Source: Nitratiruptor sp. | GTDB taxonomy: Bacteria > Campylobacterota > Campylobacteria > Campylobacterales > Nitratiruptoraceae | Assembly (NCBI GenBank): GCA_015494535.1 | Contig: WGBC01000038.1 | Span: 1 to 40,404 of the forward strand | Reading direction: 5' to 3' | DNA: 40,404 bases | Shown here: positions 31,100 to 39,796 of the stretch, one piece after another | Numbering within the stretch: position 1 is the stretch's first letter | Layout: each line of letters starts with the position of its first letter | Translations under genes and position numbers: made by a program | Notes under the pieces: generated by a model | Seen by the model: the letters and a program-made list of their open reading frames with translations, nothing else | What the model was told of the DNA's origin: nothing | The model's database searches: none

Positions 31100-32167
31100 T
31101 TATAACCCCGCTTCTTTTATCTTTTGTGCTTGGTAGTGAGCGATGAGGGGTTCGATGATTTGATCCAGATCGCCGCTTTGCATGATCTCATCAAGCTTGT
31201 AAAGAGTCAGACCTATACGGTGGTCGGTGATGCGGTTTTGAGGATAGTTGTATGTGCGAATGCGCTCGCTCCTATCGCCGCTGCCTACTTGTTCCTTGCG
31301 ATCTTTGGCTAAAGCTTCTTGCTGCTCTCGCATCATCTTTTCATAGATTCTGGCTTTGAGCACCTTCATCGCTTTTTCTTTGTTTTTATGCTGTGATTTT
31401 TCATCTTGCATCGATACCACGATGCCGGTAGGAATATGGGTGATGCGCACAGCACTATCTGTGGTATTGACCGATTGCCCGCCACATCCGCTTGATCGAT
31501 AGACATCGATTTTAAGATCGTTTGGATTGATCTCTACATCCACATCGTCTACCTCTGGCATAATGGCAACCGTCACAGCGGATGTGTGGATACGCCCTTG
31601 CGACTCGGTTTGTGGCACTCGTTGGACTCTGTGGGTGCCCGCTTCATATTTGAGCCTGCTATAGACTACTTGGCCCTTGATTTTGGCGATAATTTCTTTG
31701 TAGCCGCCAGTATCGCTCTCGTTGGAGCTGACTATCTCGACTTTCCAGCCCTTTTTCTCCGCGTAGCGCGCATAGGTACGAAAGAGATCCGCAGCGAAAA
31801 GCGCAGCCTCCTCACCCCCCGTGCCCGCACGGATTTCGAGATATATATCTTTTTCGTCGTTGGGATCTTTTGGGATGAGCAGGAGTTTGATCTCCTCTTC
31901 AAGCTGCTCTTTTTTAGGCTCAAGCTCCTTGAGCTCCTCCTTGGCAAGCTCTCCAAGCTCCTCATCTTCTATCAAGGCTTTGTTCTCTTCAATTGCTTTG
32001 AGAACCTCTTCATACTCGCGTGCTTTTTGCACGATTGGCTCGATTTCTGACTGCTCTTTGCTAAGCTCAGTCATTTTTTTGATGTCTTGCGTGATCTCAG
32101 GGGAGCTAAGAAGCTTATTGATCTCTTCGTAGCGCTGGATGAAAGGTTTGAGTTTTTCTTGCAGCAT
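31100..32167 (-). CDS. prfA: peptide chain release factor 1
   Basis: [40 protein letters not shown] (GGQ); ATG at 32167 (TTG 32173 possible). Confidence 0.97.
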   Translation of the reverse strand: MLQEKLKPFIQRYEEINKLLSSPEITQDIKKMTELSKEQSEIEPIVQKAREYEEVLKAIEENKALIEDEELGELAKEELKELEPKKEQLEEEIKLLLIPKDPNDEKDIYLEIRAGTGGEEAALFAADLFRTYARYAEKKGWKVEIVSSNESDTGGYKEIIAKIKGQVVYSRLKYEAGTHRVQRVPQTESQGRIHTSAVTVAIMPEVDDVDVEINPNDLKIDVYRSSGCGGQSVNTTDSAVRITHIPTGIVVSMQDEKSQHKNKEKAMKVLKARIYEKMMREQQEALAKDRKEQVGSGDRSERIRTYNYPQNRITDHRIGLTLYKLDEIMQSGDLDQIIEPLIAHYQAQKIKEAGL

Positions 32168-32173
32168 AGGCAA

Positions 32174-32191
32174 AGGCTGCTTATGCAGCCT
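32174..32191 (-). other. stem-loop AGGCTGC-ATAA-GCAGCCT containing the rpsT stop codon in its loop
   Basis: perfect 7-bp stem with 4-nt loop read directly. Confidence 0.7.
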
Positions 32192-32453
32192 CGTTCATGG
32201 AGTTGATGAGTTTGTGCAGCTTGGAGACTTTTCTTGCTGCATTGTTCTTCTTGATGATCCCCTTGCTGACGAACTCATGAATTCTTTTGTTTGCAACTTT
32301 AAACGCTTCTAGGGCTTTCTCTTTATCGCCTGCAGCGACTGCCTCTTTTACCGCTTTAATAATGTTTTTCATTCTTGTTCGGTAAAATCTGTTTCTTTCA
32401 GTTCTCTTTTTTGTCTGGCGAATTCTTTTAAGAGCCGATTTGTGATTTGCCAT
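32181..32453 (-). CDS. rpsT: 30S ribosomal protein S20
   Basis: [33 protein letters not shown]. Confidence 0.97.
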   Translation of the reverse strand: MANHKSALKRIRQTKKRTERNRFYRTRMKNIIKAVKEAVAAGDKEKALEAFKVANKRIHEFVSKGIIKKNNAARKVSKLHKLINSMNEAA

Positions 32454-32509
32454 CGCTTTTAATCCTTTTTAAATTAATTTTAGGCTAAAATACTATCCAA
32501 AAAAATATT

Positions 32510-32535
32510 AAAGTTTCTTTAAATTTAGAAACTTT
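32510..32535. repeat. inverted repeat AAAGTTTC-N10-GAAACTTT in glmM leader
   Basis: 8-bp perfect arms. Confidence 0.6.
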
Positions 32536-32555
32536 TAAGCTTTTGGAGTAGGGGT

Positions 32556-33893
32556 ATGAAACTCTTTGGAACGGATGGAGTGCGTGGAAAAGCGGGGGAG
32601 AAACTAACAGCGATGCTCGCTATGCGATTAGCCATGGCTGCGGGCATCTACTTTCGCAAACACAGCAAAACAAATAAGATTTTAGTAGGCAAAGACACCA
32701 GACGAAGCGGCTACATGATCGAAAACGCTTTGGTGAGCGGCTTGACTGCCGTTGGTTACAACGTTATCCAAATTGGTCCCATGCCTACGCCAGCAGTGGC
32801 TTTCTTGACCGAGGATATGCGCTGTGATGCCGGTATTATGATAAGCGCGAGTCACAACCCATACTACGATAACGGTATCAAGTTTTTCGATAGCTATGGC
32901 GACAAGCTGCAGCCAAAAGATGAAGAGGCGATTGAGAAGATCTTTTTTGACGAGGAGATGATTGAAGAGAATCAAAGAACGGAAAAGGAGATAGGATCCT
33001 CTAAACGTATAGATGATGTAATAGGGCGTTATATCGTGCATTTGAAAAACTCTTTTCCCAAAGATCTCACGCTCAACAACCTTCGCATCGTTGTAGATAC
33101 CGCCAATGGCGCGGGTTACAAAGTGGCTCCTACAGTCTTTCGGGAGTTAGGCGCTGAAGTGATAGTCATTAACAACGAGCCAAACGGCTTCAATATCAAC
33201 TACAAATGCGGCGCGATACATCCAGAGGAGCTTGCGCAACATGTAAAAACCTATAGAGCGGATATTGGCTTTGCGCTCGATGGGGATGCGGATAGGCTCG
33301 TGGTGGTGGATGAAAAGGGAGAGATTGTGGATGGGGATCACCTTTTGGGGGCAATCGCAATCTATCTAAAAAGAGCTAACCAGCTTAAAAATGGCGCCAT
33401 TGCCGCAACCGTCATGAGCAACCAGGGGTTAGAGGAGTTTTTGAAAAGCGAAGGCATTGCGCTAATGCGAACTGCGGTTGGAGATAAGTATGTGCTCGAT
33501 GAGATGAAGAGCAGGGGGCTCAATTTTGGAGGAGAGCAGAGCGGTCATGTAATCTTTGGCGATTATGCCAAGACGGGTGATGGAATAGCAACCGCTTTGC
33601 AGATTACCGCTTTGATATTGCGATCCAATAAGCCAGCTAGCGAAGTGCTTCGCCCATTTAAGCTCTATCCAAGCAGAATGGAGAACATCTCTATCAAGAA
33701 AAAGATTCCCCTTGAAGAGATTGAAGGATTTGATGCAATCCAAGAAGAACTCAAAAAGCGATCCTTGCGATCGCTCATTCGCTATTCCGGTACGGAGAAT
33801 AAACTGCGCATCTTGCTAGAAGGCAAAGAGGAAAAACTTCTAGAGACAAGTATGCGAGAATTGGTAGAGTTTTTCCAAGACAAGCTTGGCTGA
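32556..33893 (+). CDS. glmM: phosphoglucosamine mutase
   Basis: [37 protein letters not shown]. Confidence 0.97.
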   Translation: MKLFGTDGVRGKAGEKLTAMLAMRLAMAAGIYFRKHSKTNKILVGKDTRRSGYMIENALVSGLTAVGYNVIQIGPMPTPAVAFLTEDMRCDAGIMISASHNPYYDNGIKFFDSYGDKLQPKDEEAIEKIFFDEEMIEENQRTEKEIGSSKRIDDVIGRYIVHLKNSFPKDLTLNNLRIVVDTANGAGYKVAPTVFRELGAEVIVINNEPNGFNINYKCGAIHPEELAQHVKTYRADIGFALDGDADRLVVVDEKGEIVDGDHLLGAIAIYLKRANQLKNGAIAATVMSNQGLEEFLKSEGIALMRTAVGDKYVLDEMKSRGLNFGGEQSGHVIFGDYAKTGDGIATALQITALILRSNKPASEVLRPFKLYPSRMENISIKKKIPLEEIEGFDAIQEELKKRSLRSLIRYSGTENKLRILLEGKEEKLLETSMRELVEFFQDKLG

Positions 33894-34333
33894 TGAGAAG
33901 TTTGTTGATATTTTTTTTGATGGGGGTGGGGGTCTTTTTAATCGATAGAGCCCTTAAAGATCTCTTTTTGCAAGGATTTTTTTGGGAGAGTAAATGTATC
34001 ACTCTTGGCTATACCCTCAACAAAGGGGTGGCCTTTAGTATGCTAAGTTTTTTGGATCATAAACTTAAATGGATATTAAGTGCTCTGATAGCTGGAGTTT
34101 TCGTCTATTTGATAAGAGAACAGATTGTGCATCGCCACCCCATCCTTAGCGCTATGCTCACGGGCGCGGCTCTTGGCAATCTCTATGATCGTTTCGTTTA
34201 TGGCGGCGTAATCGACTACTTTTATTGGCATTGTGGATTTGATTTTGCCATATTCAATTTTGCCGACGTTATCATCGATCTTGCAGTGGCCGGGTTCATA
34301 TATTTACATTTTCGAAAAAAAGAGGTAAAATAA
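33893..34333 (+). CDS. lspA: lipoprotein signal peptidase
   Basis: four hydrophobic segments, NKGVAFSML, ALGNLYDRFVYGGVIDYF, FNFADVIID. Confidence 0.95.
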   Translation: MRSLLIFFLMGVGVFLIDRALKDLFLQGFFWESKCITLGYTLNKGVAFSMLSFLDHKLKWILSALIAGVFVYLIREQIVHRHPILSAMLTGAALGNLYDRFVYGGVIDYFYWHCGFDFAIFNFADVIIDLAVAGFIYLHFRKKEVK

Positions 34334-34344
34334 CGCCATAGTTT

Positions 34345-34419
34345 GGTCGCGTAGCTCAGGGGTAGAGCACTACGTTGACATCGTAGTGGTCAGAGGTTCG
34401 AATCCTCTCGCGACCACCA
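34345..34419 (+). tRNA. tRNA-Val (anticodon GAC)
   Basis: GGTCGCG acceptor pairs with CGCGACC; anticodon loop TTGACAT; T arm AGAGGTTCGAATCCTCT; encoded CCA. Confidence 0.95.
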
Positions 34420-34462
34420 TTGGTATATCGGTGTAATGAGTGCACTATATCGATATACCAAT
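34419..34462. repeat. 12-bp perfect inverted repeat ATTGGTATATCG / CGATATACCAAT in thrS leader
   Basis: arms 34419-34430 and 34451-34462, 20-nt loop, ends just before the thrS SD. Confidence 0.85.
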
Positions 34463-34477
34463 AGAAAAAGGAGCTTT

Positions 34478-36316
34478 TTGGATCCAATCGCAATAGAGCA
34501 CCAAAACGAAATTATCGATCTGCAAACCGCAAAAGCTAAAAATATCGATATCGAATCTGCAAAAAAAATCTATCCTGAAGACAACCCAAAAGCATTAGAA
34601 GTCATCCGCCACTCCGCAGCGCACCTTATGGCGCAAGCTATCAAAGAGCTCTATCCAGATGCGCAATTTTTCGTGGGGCCCGTGGTAGAGAATGGCTTTT
34701 ACTATGATTTTCGCACCAAAGAAAAAATCAGCGAAGAGGACCTGCCAAAGATTGAAAAGAAGATGAAAGAGCTTGCCAAGAAGAAGTTGGCGATCGAGCG
34801 CTACGAGGTGAGCAAAAAGGAGGCAATAGAGAAATTTAAAGATGACGATCTCAAGCAAGAGGTCTTAAAAAACATCCCCTCAGATACCGTCTCCATCTAC
34901 CAGCAGGGTGATTGGGAGGATCTGTGTCGCGGCCCACACGTGCCAAATACCCGCTATCTGCAAAACTTTAAATTGCTGCGCGTAGCCGGAGCCTATCTTG
35001 GTGGTGATGAGAGCAAAGAGATGCTTACGCGCATCTATGGGACTGCATTTGCCACCAAGCAGGCGCTCAAAGAATATCTCACGATGCTAGAAGAGGCCAA
35101 AAAAAGAGATCACAGAAAACTTGGGAGTGAGCTTGAACTCTTTATGTTCAGTGAAGAGGTGGGGGCGGGATTGCCTCTATGGCTGCCAAAGGGAGCGAGG
35201 CTTCGAAGTCGCCTAGAAGCGCTGCTTTTTGAGGCGCATCGCAAGAGAGGCTATGAGCCGGTACGCGGTCCGGAGATTCTCAAATCAGATCTTTGGAAAA
35301 AGAGCGGGCACTATCAAAACTACAAAGAGAATATGTATTTCACCGAAATTTGCGATGATGAGAAGAAGGAGCACTGCGTAGAGTATGGCATCAAGCCCAT
35401 GAACTGCGTAGGCCACATCATGATCTACAAAGCTAAAAAGAGAAGCTACAAAGAGCTGCCTCTCAAGTTTTTCGAATATGGCGTAGTGCATCGTCACGAA
35501 AAGAGTGGTGTGCTACACGGCCTCTTTCGCGTGCGTGAATTTACTCAAGACGATGCCCATATTTTCTGTATGCCAGAGCAGATTAAAGATGTGGTGATTG
35601 AGGTGCTTGGCTTTGTGGATGAGATCATGCGAAGCTTCGATTTTAGCTACGAGATGGAGATTTCCACCAAGCCCAAAAAAGCGATAGGTGATGACGCTAT
35701 CTGGGAGATTGCCACAAACGCCCTCAAAGAAGCCCTTGACGAAAATGGGCACAAATATGGCATCGATGAGGGTGGCGGCGCTTTCTATGGGCCAAAGATA
35801 GATATAAAAATTACTGATGCGATTGGAAGAAAATGGCAGTGTGGCACTATTCAGGTAGATTTCAATTTGCCTGAGCGGTTTGAGCTGGAGTTTACCGATA
35901 GCGACAATACCGCCAAACGCCCGGTTATGATCCATAGAGCGATTTTAGGATCATTTGAGCGCTTTATCGGTATTTTGATAGAGCATTATGCAGGAGAATT
36001 CCCATTCTTCATAGCTCCTACGCAGATAATTTTCGTACCAATCGCCAGCTCGCATGTAGCGTATGCCAAAGAGTTGCAGGCGAAACTGCAAGCAATTGGG
36101 GTGGAGAGCGAAATCTATGATCAAAATGAAAGCCTCAACAAACGCATCCGCAATGCCGAGAAGCAAAAAGTGCCAATGGTTGCTATCATTGGCGACAAAG
36201 AGGTAGAGTCAAAAAGCGTGGCTATAAGGGATAGAAGAGAAAAAATTCAGTATAATTTGGATGAGCAAGAGTTTTTTAATAAAATAAAGGAGAAACTAAG
36301 TGAGGTACGCTTTTGA
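34478..36316 (+). CDS. thrS: threonyl-tRNA synthetase
   Basis: [46 protein letters not shown] start after AAAAAGGAG preferred to 34436 in the ORF track. Confidence 0.95.
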   Translation: MDPIAIEHQNEIIDLQTAKAKNIDIESAKKIYPEDNPKALEVIRHSAAHLMAQAIKELYPDAQFFVGPVVENGFYYDFRTKEKISEEDLPKIEKKMKELAKKKLAIERYEVSKKEAIEKFKDDDLKQEVLKNIPSDTVSIYQQGDWEDLCRGPHVPNTRYLQNFKLLRVAGAYLGGDESKEMLTRIYGTAFATKQALKEYLTMLEEAKKRDHRKLGSELELFMFSEEVGAGLPLWLPKGARLRSRLEALLFEAHRKRGYEPVRGPEILKSDLWKKSGHYQNYKENMYFTEICDDEKKEHCVEYGIKPMNCVGHIMIYKAKKRSYKELPLKFFEYGVVHRHEKSGVLHGLFRVREFTQDDAHIFCMPEQIKDVVIEVLGFVDEIMRSFDFSYEMEISTKPKKAIGDDAIWEIATNALKEALDENGHKYGIDEGGGAFYGPKIDIKITDAIGRKWQCGTIQVDFNLPERFELEFTDSDNTAKRPVMIHRAILGSFERFIGILIEHYAGEFPFFIAPTQIIFVPIASSHVAYAKELQAKLQAIGVESEIYDQNESLNKRIRNAEKQKVPMVAIIGDKEVESKSVAIRDRREKIQYNLDEQEFFNKIKEKLSEVRF

Positions 36317-36849
36317 GTAAGAAAAAAGAGCAAAGGGTGCTGCTAAACGAGGAGATCAGGGCACCGCAGGTTCGATGTATCGGTGATGATGGCACGCAGT
36401 ATGGGATAATTAGCCGAGACGAGGCATTGGATATCGCTGAAGAGAAGGGTTTGGATCTGGTCCTCATAGCTCCCGATGCCAAACCACCAGTTTGCAAAAT
36501 AATGGATTATGGCAAATTCAAATACCAGCAAGAGAAAAAGAAAAAAGAGGCCAAAAAGAAACAGACCAAAATAGAGGTCAAAGAGATCAAGCTCTCCGTC
36601 AAAATTGCCCAAAACGACATAGATTACAAAGTCAAACACGCCAGAGAATTTTTGGAAAAAGGCAAACACGTGAAGTTTCGCGTATTTTTGCGAGGGCGCG
36701 AGATGGCACATCCGGAAGCTGGCGTAGAGGTGCTTGAAAAGATCATTCCCCTCATAGAAGATATTGGCGAAGTGGAGAAAAAGCCTCACCAAGAGGGGCG
36801 CTATATCAATATGATGGTTGTGCCCAAAAAAGAGGAGAAAAAGAAGTAA
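36313..36849 (+). CDS. infC: translation initiation factor IF-3 (TTG start)
   Basis: [43 protein letters not shown]. Confidence 0.97.
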   Translation: MSKKKEQRVLLNEEIRAPQVRCIGDDGTQYGIISRDEALDIAEEKGLDLVLIAPDAKPPVCKIMDYGKFKYQQEKKKKEAKKKQTKIEVKEIKLSVKIAQNDIDYKVKHAREFLEKGKHVKFRVFLRGREMAHPEAGVEVLEKIIPLIEDIGEVEKKPHQEGRYINMMVVPKKEEKKK

Positions 36850-36855
36850 AGATTG

Positions 36856-36891
36856 GAGTCATTGATCCAAATTCGGCACGATCAATGACTC
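36856..36891 (+). ncRNA. 12-bp hairpin GAGTCATTGATC / GATCAATGACTC in infC-rpmI intergenic region (candidate cis-regulatory RNA)
   Basis: perfect arms 36856-36867 and 36880-36891 with 12-nt loop. Confidence 0.6.
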
Positions 36892-36971
36892 ATTTGTGCG
36901 CAGATGCTCCTACGATCCGTGGCGATTTTCTTTTCTAACCTGCAATTTTAATCAAATCTTTAACCTTTCTT

Positions 36972-36980
36972 TGCTACACT
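36972..36980 (+). promoter_or_regulatory. candidate extended -10 (TGCTACACT) upstream of rpmI
   Basis: TGnTAnnnT-like element 31 bp upstream of the rpmI ATG. Confidence 0.4.
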
Positions 36981-37011
36981 ACCCTCCTTAAAATATGCAA
37001 AGGGAGTAGCC

Positions 37012-37206
37012 ATGCCAAAGATGAAAACACACAAAGGGGCTGCTAAACGCTTCAAAAAGACCAAAAACAAGGTAAAAAGAGGAAGCGCCTTTAGAAGCCA
37101 CATCCTAACAAAGAAGAGTCCAAAAACCAAAAGACATCTTCGCTCTCCTCACTACGTAAGCAAAGTGGATGAGCCAAGAGTCATCGAGTTGATATCTACA
37201 TACTAA
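37012..37206 (+). CDS. rpmI: 50S ribosomal protein L35
   Basis: [17 protein letters not shown]. Confidence 0.97.
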   Translation: MPKMKTHKGAAKRFKKTKNKVKRGSAFRSHILTKKSPKTKRHLRSPHYVSKVDEPRVIELISTY

Positions 37207-37218
37207 GATAGCGACTCC

Positions 37219-37247
37219 ACCCATCAGGGTCAAGTCCACGCAAGTGG
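37219..37247 (+). ncRNA. tandem mini-hairpins (ACCC-ATCA-GGGT; CCAC-GCAA-GTGG) in rpmI-rplT intercistronic leader
   Basis: two 4-bp perfect stems with 4-nt loops, second a GNRA tetraloop. Confidence 0.45.
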
Positions 37248-37280
37248 CACCTACAATAAACAAAGGTAAAGGGAGAAACA

Positions 37281-37631
37281 ATGAGAGTAAAAACAGGCGT
37301 AGTTAGAAGAAGAAGACACAAAAAGATCCTCAAGCTTGCAAAAGGGTTCTACAGCGGCAGACGCAAGCATTTTAGAAAAGCGAAAGAGCAGCTAGAGAGA
37401 AGTTTAGTTTATGCATATCGTGATCGTAAGCAGAAAAAGAGAGATTTTAGAAAACTTTGGATCACGAGAATCAATGCAGCATGCAGACTCAATGATATTA
37501 GTTATTCACGATTTATTCATGGGCTTAAAAAAGCTGGCATCGAGCTTGATAGAAAAATCTTGGCAGATATGGCTATGCATGAACCAGAAGCTTTTGCAAA
37601 AGTAGTAGAGAAGGCGAAAGCGGCTCTATAA
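37281..37631 (+). CDS. rplT: 50S ribosomal protein L20
   Basis: [37 protein letters not shown]. Confidence 0.97.
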   Translation: MRVKTGVVRRRRHKKILKLAKGFYSGRRKHFRKAKEQLERSLVYAYRDRKQKKRDFRKLWITRINAACRLNDISYSRFIHGLKKAGIELDRKILADMAMHEPEAFAKVVEKAKAAL

Positions 37632-37634
37632 TTG

Positions 37635-37667
37635 AATAACCTCCGGTTTTGGAGGTTATTGCTTTTT
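37635..37667 (+). terminator. Rho-independent terminator of rplT (AATAACCTCC-GGTTTT-GGAGGTTATT-GCTTTTT)
   Basis: 10-bp perfect stem, 6-nt loop, T-tract. Confidence 0.9.
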
Positions 37668-38768
37668 AAATATCTCCTCTTTGTAAATTTTGTCTACTTT
37701 CCCACCATTTTCAGTCACTTCCCAGTTCGTAATGAGATGTGCATCAATGGTTTTTGCCGTATTGAACGCTGAGTTGTCGTTGCTAGAGCCATTAATATTG
37801 CAATCTTTGAGATCGCTATAGTACCATGCAGGGCATGTAGTGCGTATGAAATAGGGATCGCAAGGCCCATCTCCCCAGTCTTCCATCACTTTTTCAAGTT
37901 TATCGTTTTCAAATTTATTAATCGTAATTGGCAAGATAGAAGTGTAGTACTCGTAGCAGTCGATGGTTTTGTTGTTGTATTTTCCTTGGATATGCACCAC
38001 GCCCTGTGCGTAATCGTATGTGGATGTGCCTTGTCCGCTGTTTTCATCAAATGTGAAGCTCACTTTTTCACTCTTGCGAATGTTAGTAATGGTGATGGAG
38101 TCTGTTTTGAGCTCCCATTTCGTGCTTGCGTCGAATTTGCAGTTATACGCGATATTGCCGCTATACCATGAGCTGGCTTTCATATAGAGCGTCCCGAAGC
38201 CTCTTTCATCTTCACATTGGAATTTTTGTTCATATGCTGCGGCATGGGTAAATCGTATTTTTTTGCCGTTATCAATGATAGTATAGGCTATATTGCTTAG
38301 TGGATCCGCTTTGCCATCGCCATTTTCATCCAAGTAGTCGAAATTGTGATTGGCGTCGGCACCCATGAGTTTGTATGCTTTGCCTACGCTTGCATATATC
38401 CAAGAAAAGGCGTTCGAGCCTTGAAGTGTGAAATCCTCTGGAAAATTGATGAGCGCGAAGTAGCCACTAGGCTTGTTGAGATTGAGATCGCTAGGAATAT
38501 TAGAGAGTTCTAGCCATCCAAAGGGATCTCTGTCGGTTGGTGTTTTTCCCATGAGACGAAAAGCTTTGTGTTTCTCATCATTGGTAATATAGATCCAATC
38601 ATTACGATCTATTTTGTTGTCGTGGTTGAAGTCATACATATAAAAGAGCCCATATATATCAAACTCTTTGCTTGTGAGGTAGTTTTTGAGATTTTGAATA
38701 TATGATGGCGAAGCACTCATGGCAAAGGTGAGCGAAAGAGATCCAAATAGGAGTAGGGCTGCTCGCAT
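37656..38768 (-). CDS. exported protein of unknown function with EF-hand-like Ca-binding loops
   Basis: signal peptide MRAALLLFGSLSLTFA; DFNHDNKIDRND and DENGDGKAD loops. Confidence 0.65.
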   Translation of the reverse strand: MRAALLLFGSLSLTFAMSASPSYIQNLKNYLTSKEFDIYGLFYMYDFNHDNKIDRNDWIYITNDEKHKAFRLMGKTPTDRDPFGWLELSNIPSDLNLNKPSGYFALINFPEDFTLQGSNAFSWIYASVGKAYKLMGADANHNFDYLDENGDGKADPLSNIAYTIIDNGKKIRFTHAAAYEQKFQCEDERGFGTLYMKASSWYSGNIAYNCKFDASTKWELKTDSITITNIRKSEKVSFTFDENSGQGTSTYDYAQGVVHIQGKYNNKTIDCYEYYTSILPITINKFENDKLEKVMEDWGDGPCDPYFIRTTCPAWYYSDLKDCNINGSSNDNSAFNTAKTIDAHLITNWEVTENGGKVDKIYKEEIFKKQ

Positions 38769-38793
38769 GTATTTTCCTTTTTGGCTAATTATA

Positions 38794-39216
38794 CTACATT
38801 TGCTCTTTACACTTTTTGGCAAAAGAGTAGATGCGATTCAAAAACGCCTCCATTCCCTGAAGTCTCGTAGGGGACAAAATCTTGTCGAAGCCTAGTTCAT
38901 ATAGTTGCTTGGGATCAAACGAGAGTATCTCATCTGGAGTGCGATCGTTGAAAATTTTAAGCATCAACGGAATCATCCCTTTTGCCATAGATGAAGTGCC
39001 TTCTACAGTGAAATGGACTTTACCATCTTTGCACTCCTCTAACATCCAAGCGTCACTCGCACAGCCATGGATCTTGGTTTTGTCGTTTTTGAGTTCATCT
39101 GGCACTTTCATATCGTTCTCTTCGCCAAGTTCGATAATATATTCCACGATAGCGTTTGGATCGCCTAATAAGTTGAAATCCTCTTTGATTTGCTGTAAAG
39201 CCTCTTGCATAGTCAT
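38794..39216 (-). CDS. sufE: SufE family Fe-S cluster assembly sulfur acceptor
   Basis: HGCASDAWMLEE, SMAKGMIPLMLKIFNDRTPDEIL. Confidence 0.9.
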   Translation of the reverse strand: MTMQEALQQIKEDFNLLGDPNAIVEYIIELGEENDMKVPDELKNDKTKIHGCASDAWMLEECKDGKVHFTVEGTSSMAKGMIPLMLKIFNDRTPDEILSFDPKQLYELGFDKILSPTRLQGMEAFLNRIYSFAKKCKEQM

Positions 39217-39293
39217 AGTTACTCCTTTTTTTCTTTATCCTACCCAAATAAGATAAAATTACTCTTAATTATATTTCGTACCAAGATTAGGAT

Positions 39294-39299
39294 ATAATA
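39294..39299 (+). promoter_or_regulatory. candidate -10 (TATAAT) for the small-ORF/sirtuin operon
   Basis: TATAAT in the gap divergent from sufE, 18 bp before ATG. Confidence 0.45.
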
Positions 39300-39317
39300 C
39301 GCAAAAAAGGAGTAGGT

Positions 39318-39539
39318 ATGGCTCATCATAAACATCACGAAAAATTGGAAAAAATCAAAGAGGCGATACAAAGCAGCCCCGAGCTTAGCGAAGAAGAGAA
39401 ATCCAACGCAATTGCGCATATTGAAGAGTGGTATACCGAAGATCAGGCAGATAGATATTTTTGGGATATGGTGAAGAAAAAACTTCTTGAAATTAGTGCC
39501 AAAATTGAGCCAATTTTGGCGGAGGTAGGATTGTTATGA
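39318..39539 (+). CDS. small hypothetical helical protein
   Basis: ORF with AAAAAAGGAG SD; stop overlaps next ATG. Confidence 0.65.
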   Translation: MAHHKHHEKLEKIKEAIQSSPELSEEEKSNAIAHIEEWYTEDQADRYFWDMVKKKLLEISAKIEPILAEVGLL

Positions 39540-39796
39540 TAAAAAAAAGCGTACAAACTACACAAACTGGTGTCAAAATAGATTTTAAAAATGTGAAGCT
39601 AGAGACTATTACTACAATGGTGCAAAACTGTGCCGAAGGCAAGTGTGAGTGCATGAGCGATGAGACGAAGAAAAAGATACAAAATATGCAAGTTATGGGG
39701 CAAGATGGTGAAGTGGAATTGCACTTAGAAGGAGAAGTGAGTAAAGAGGAGATTGAAGCTGCTTTGCAGCGTTCAAAAGTACTCAATAAAGATTGA
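39536..39796 (+). CDS. small hypothetical protein with CAEGKCEC motif
   Basis: ATGA coupling to both neighbours. Confidence 0.65.
   Translation: MIKKSVQTTQTGVKIDFKNVKLETITTMVQNCAEGKCECMSDETKKKIQNMQVMGQDGEVELHLEGEVSKEEIEAALQRSKVLNKD

Noticed and set aside
36660-36680. AAACACGTGAAGTTT in infC as a fourth parS
   Set aside because: Core CACGTG present but flanks do not match the TGTTT...AAACA arms.
36856-36899. H-type pseudoknot between the infC-rpmI hairpin loop (CAAAT or GCAC) and 3' flank (ATTTG or GTGC)
   Set aside because: Complementarity exists but linkers of 0-4 nt cannot plausibly span a 12-bp stem; likely chance unless the stem partly opens.
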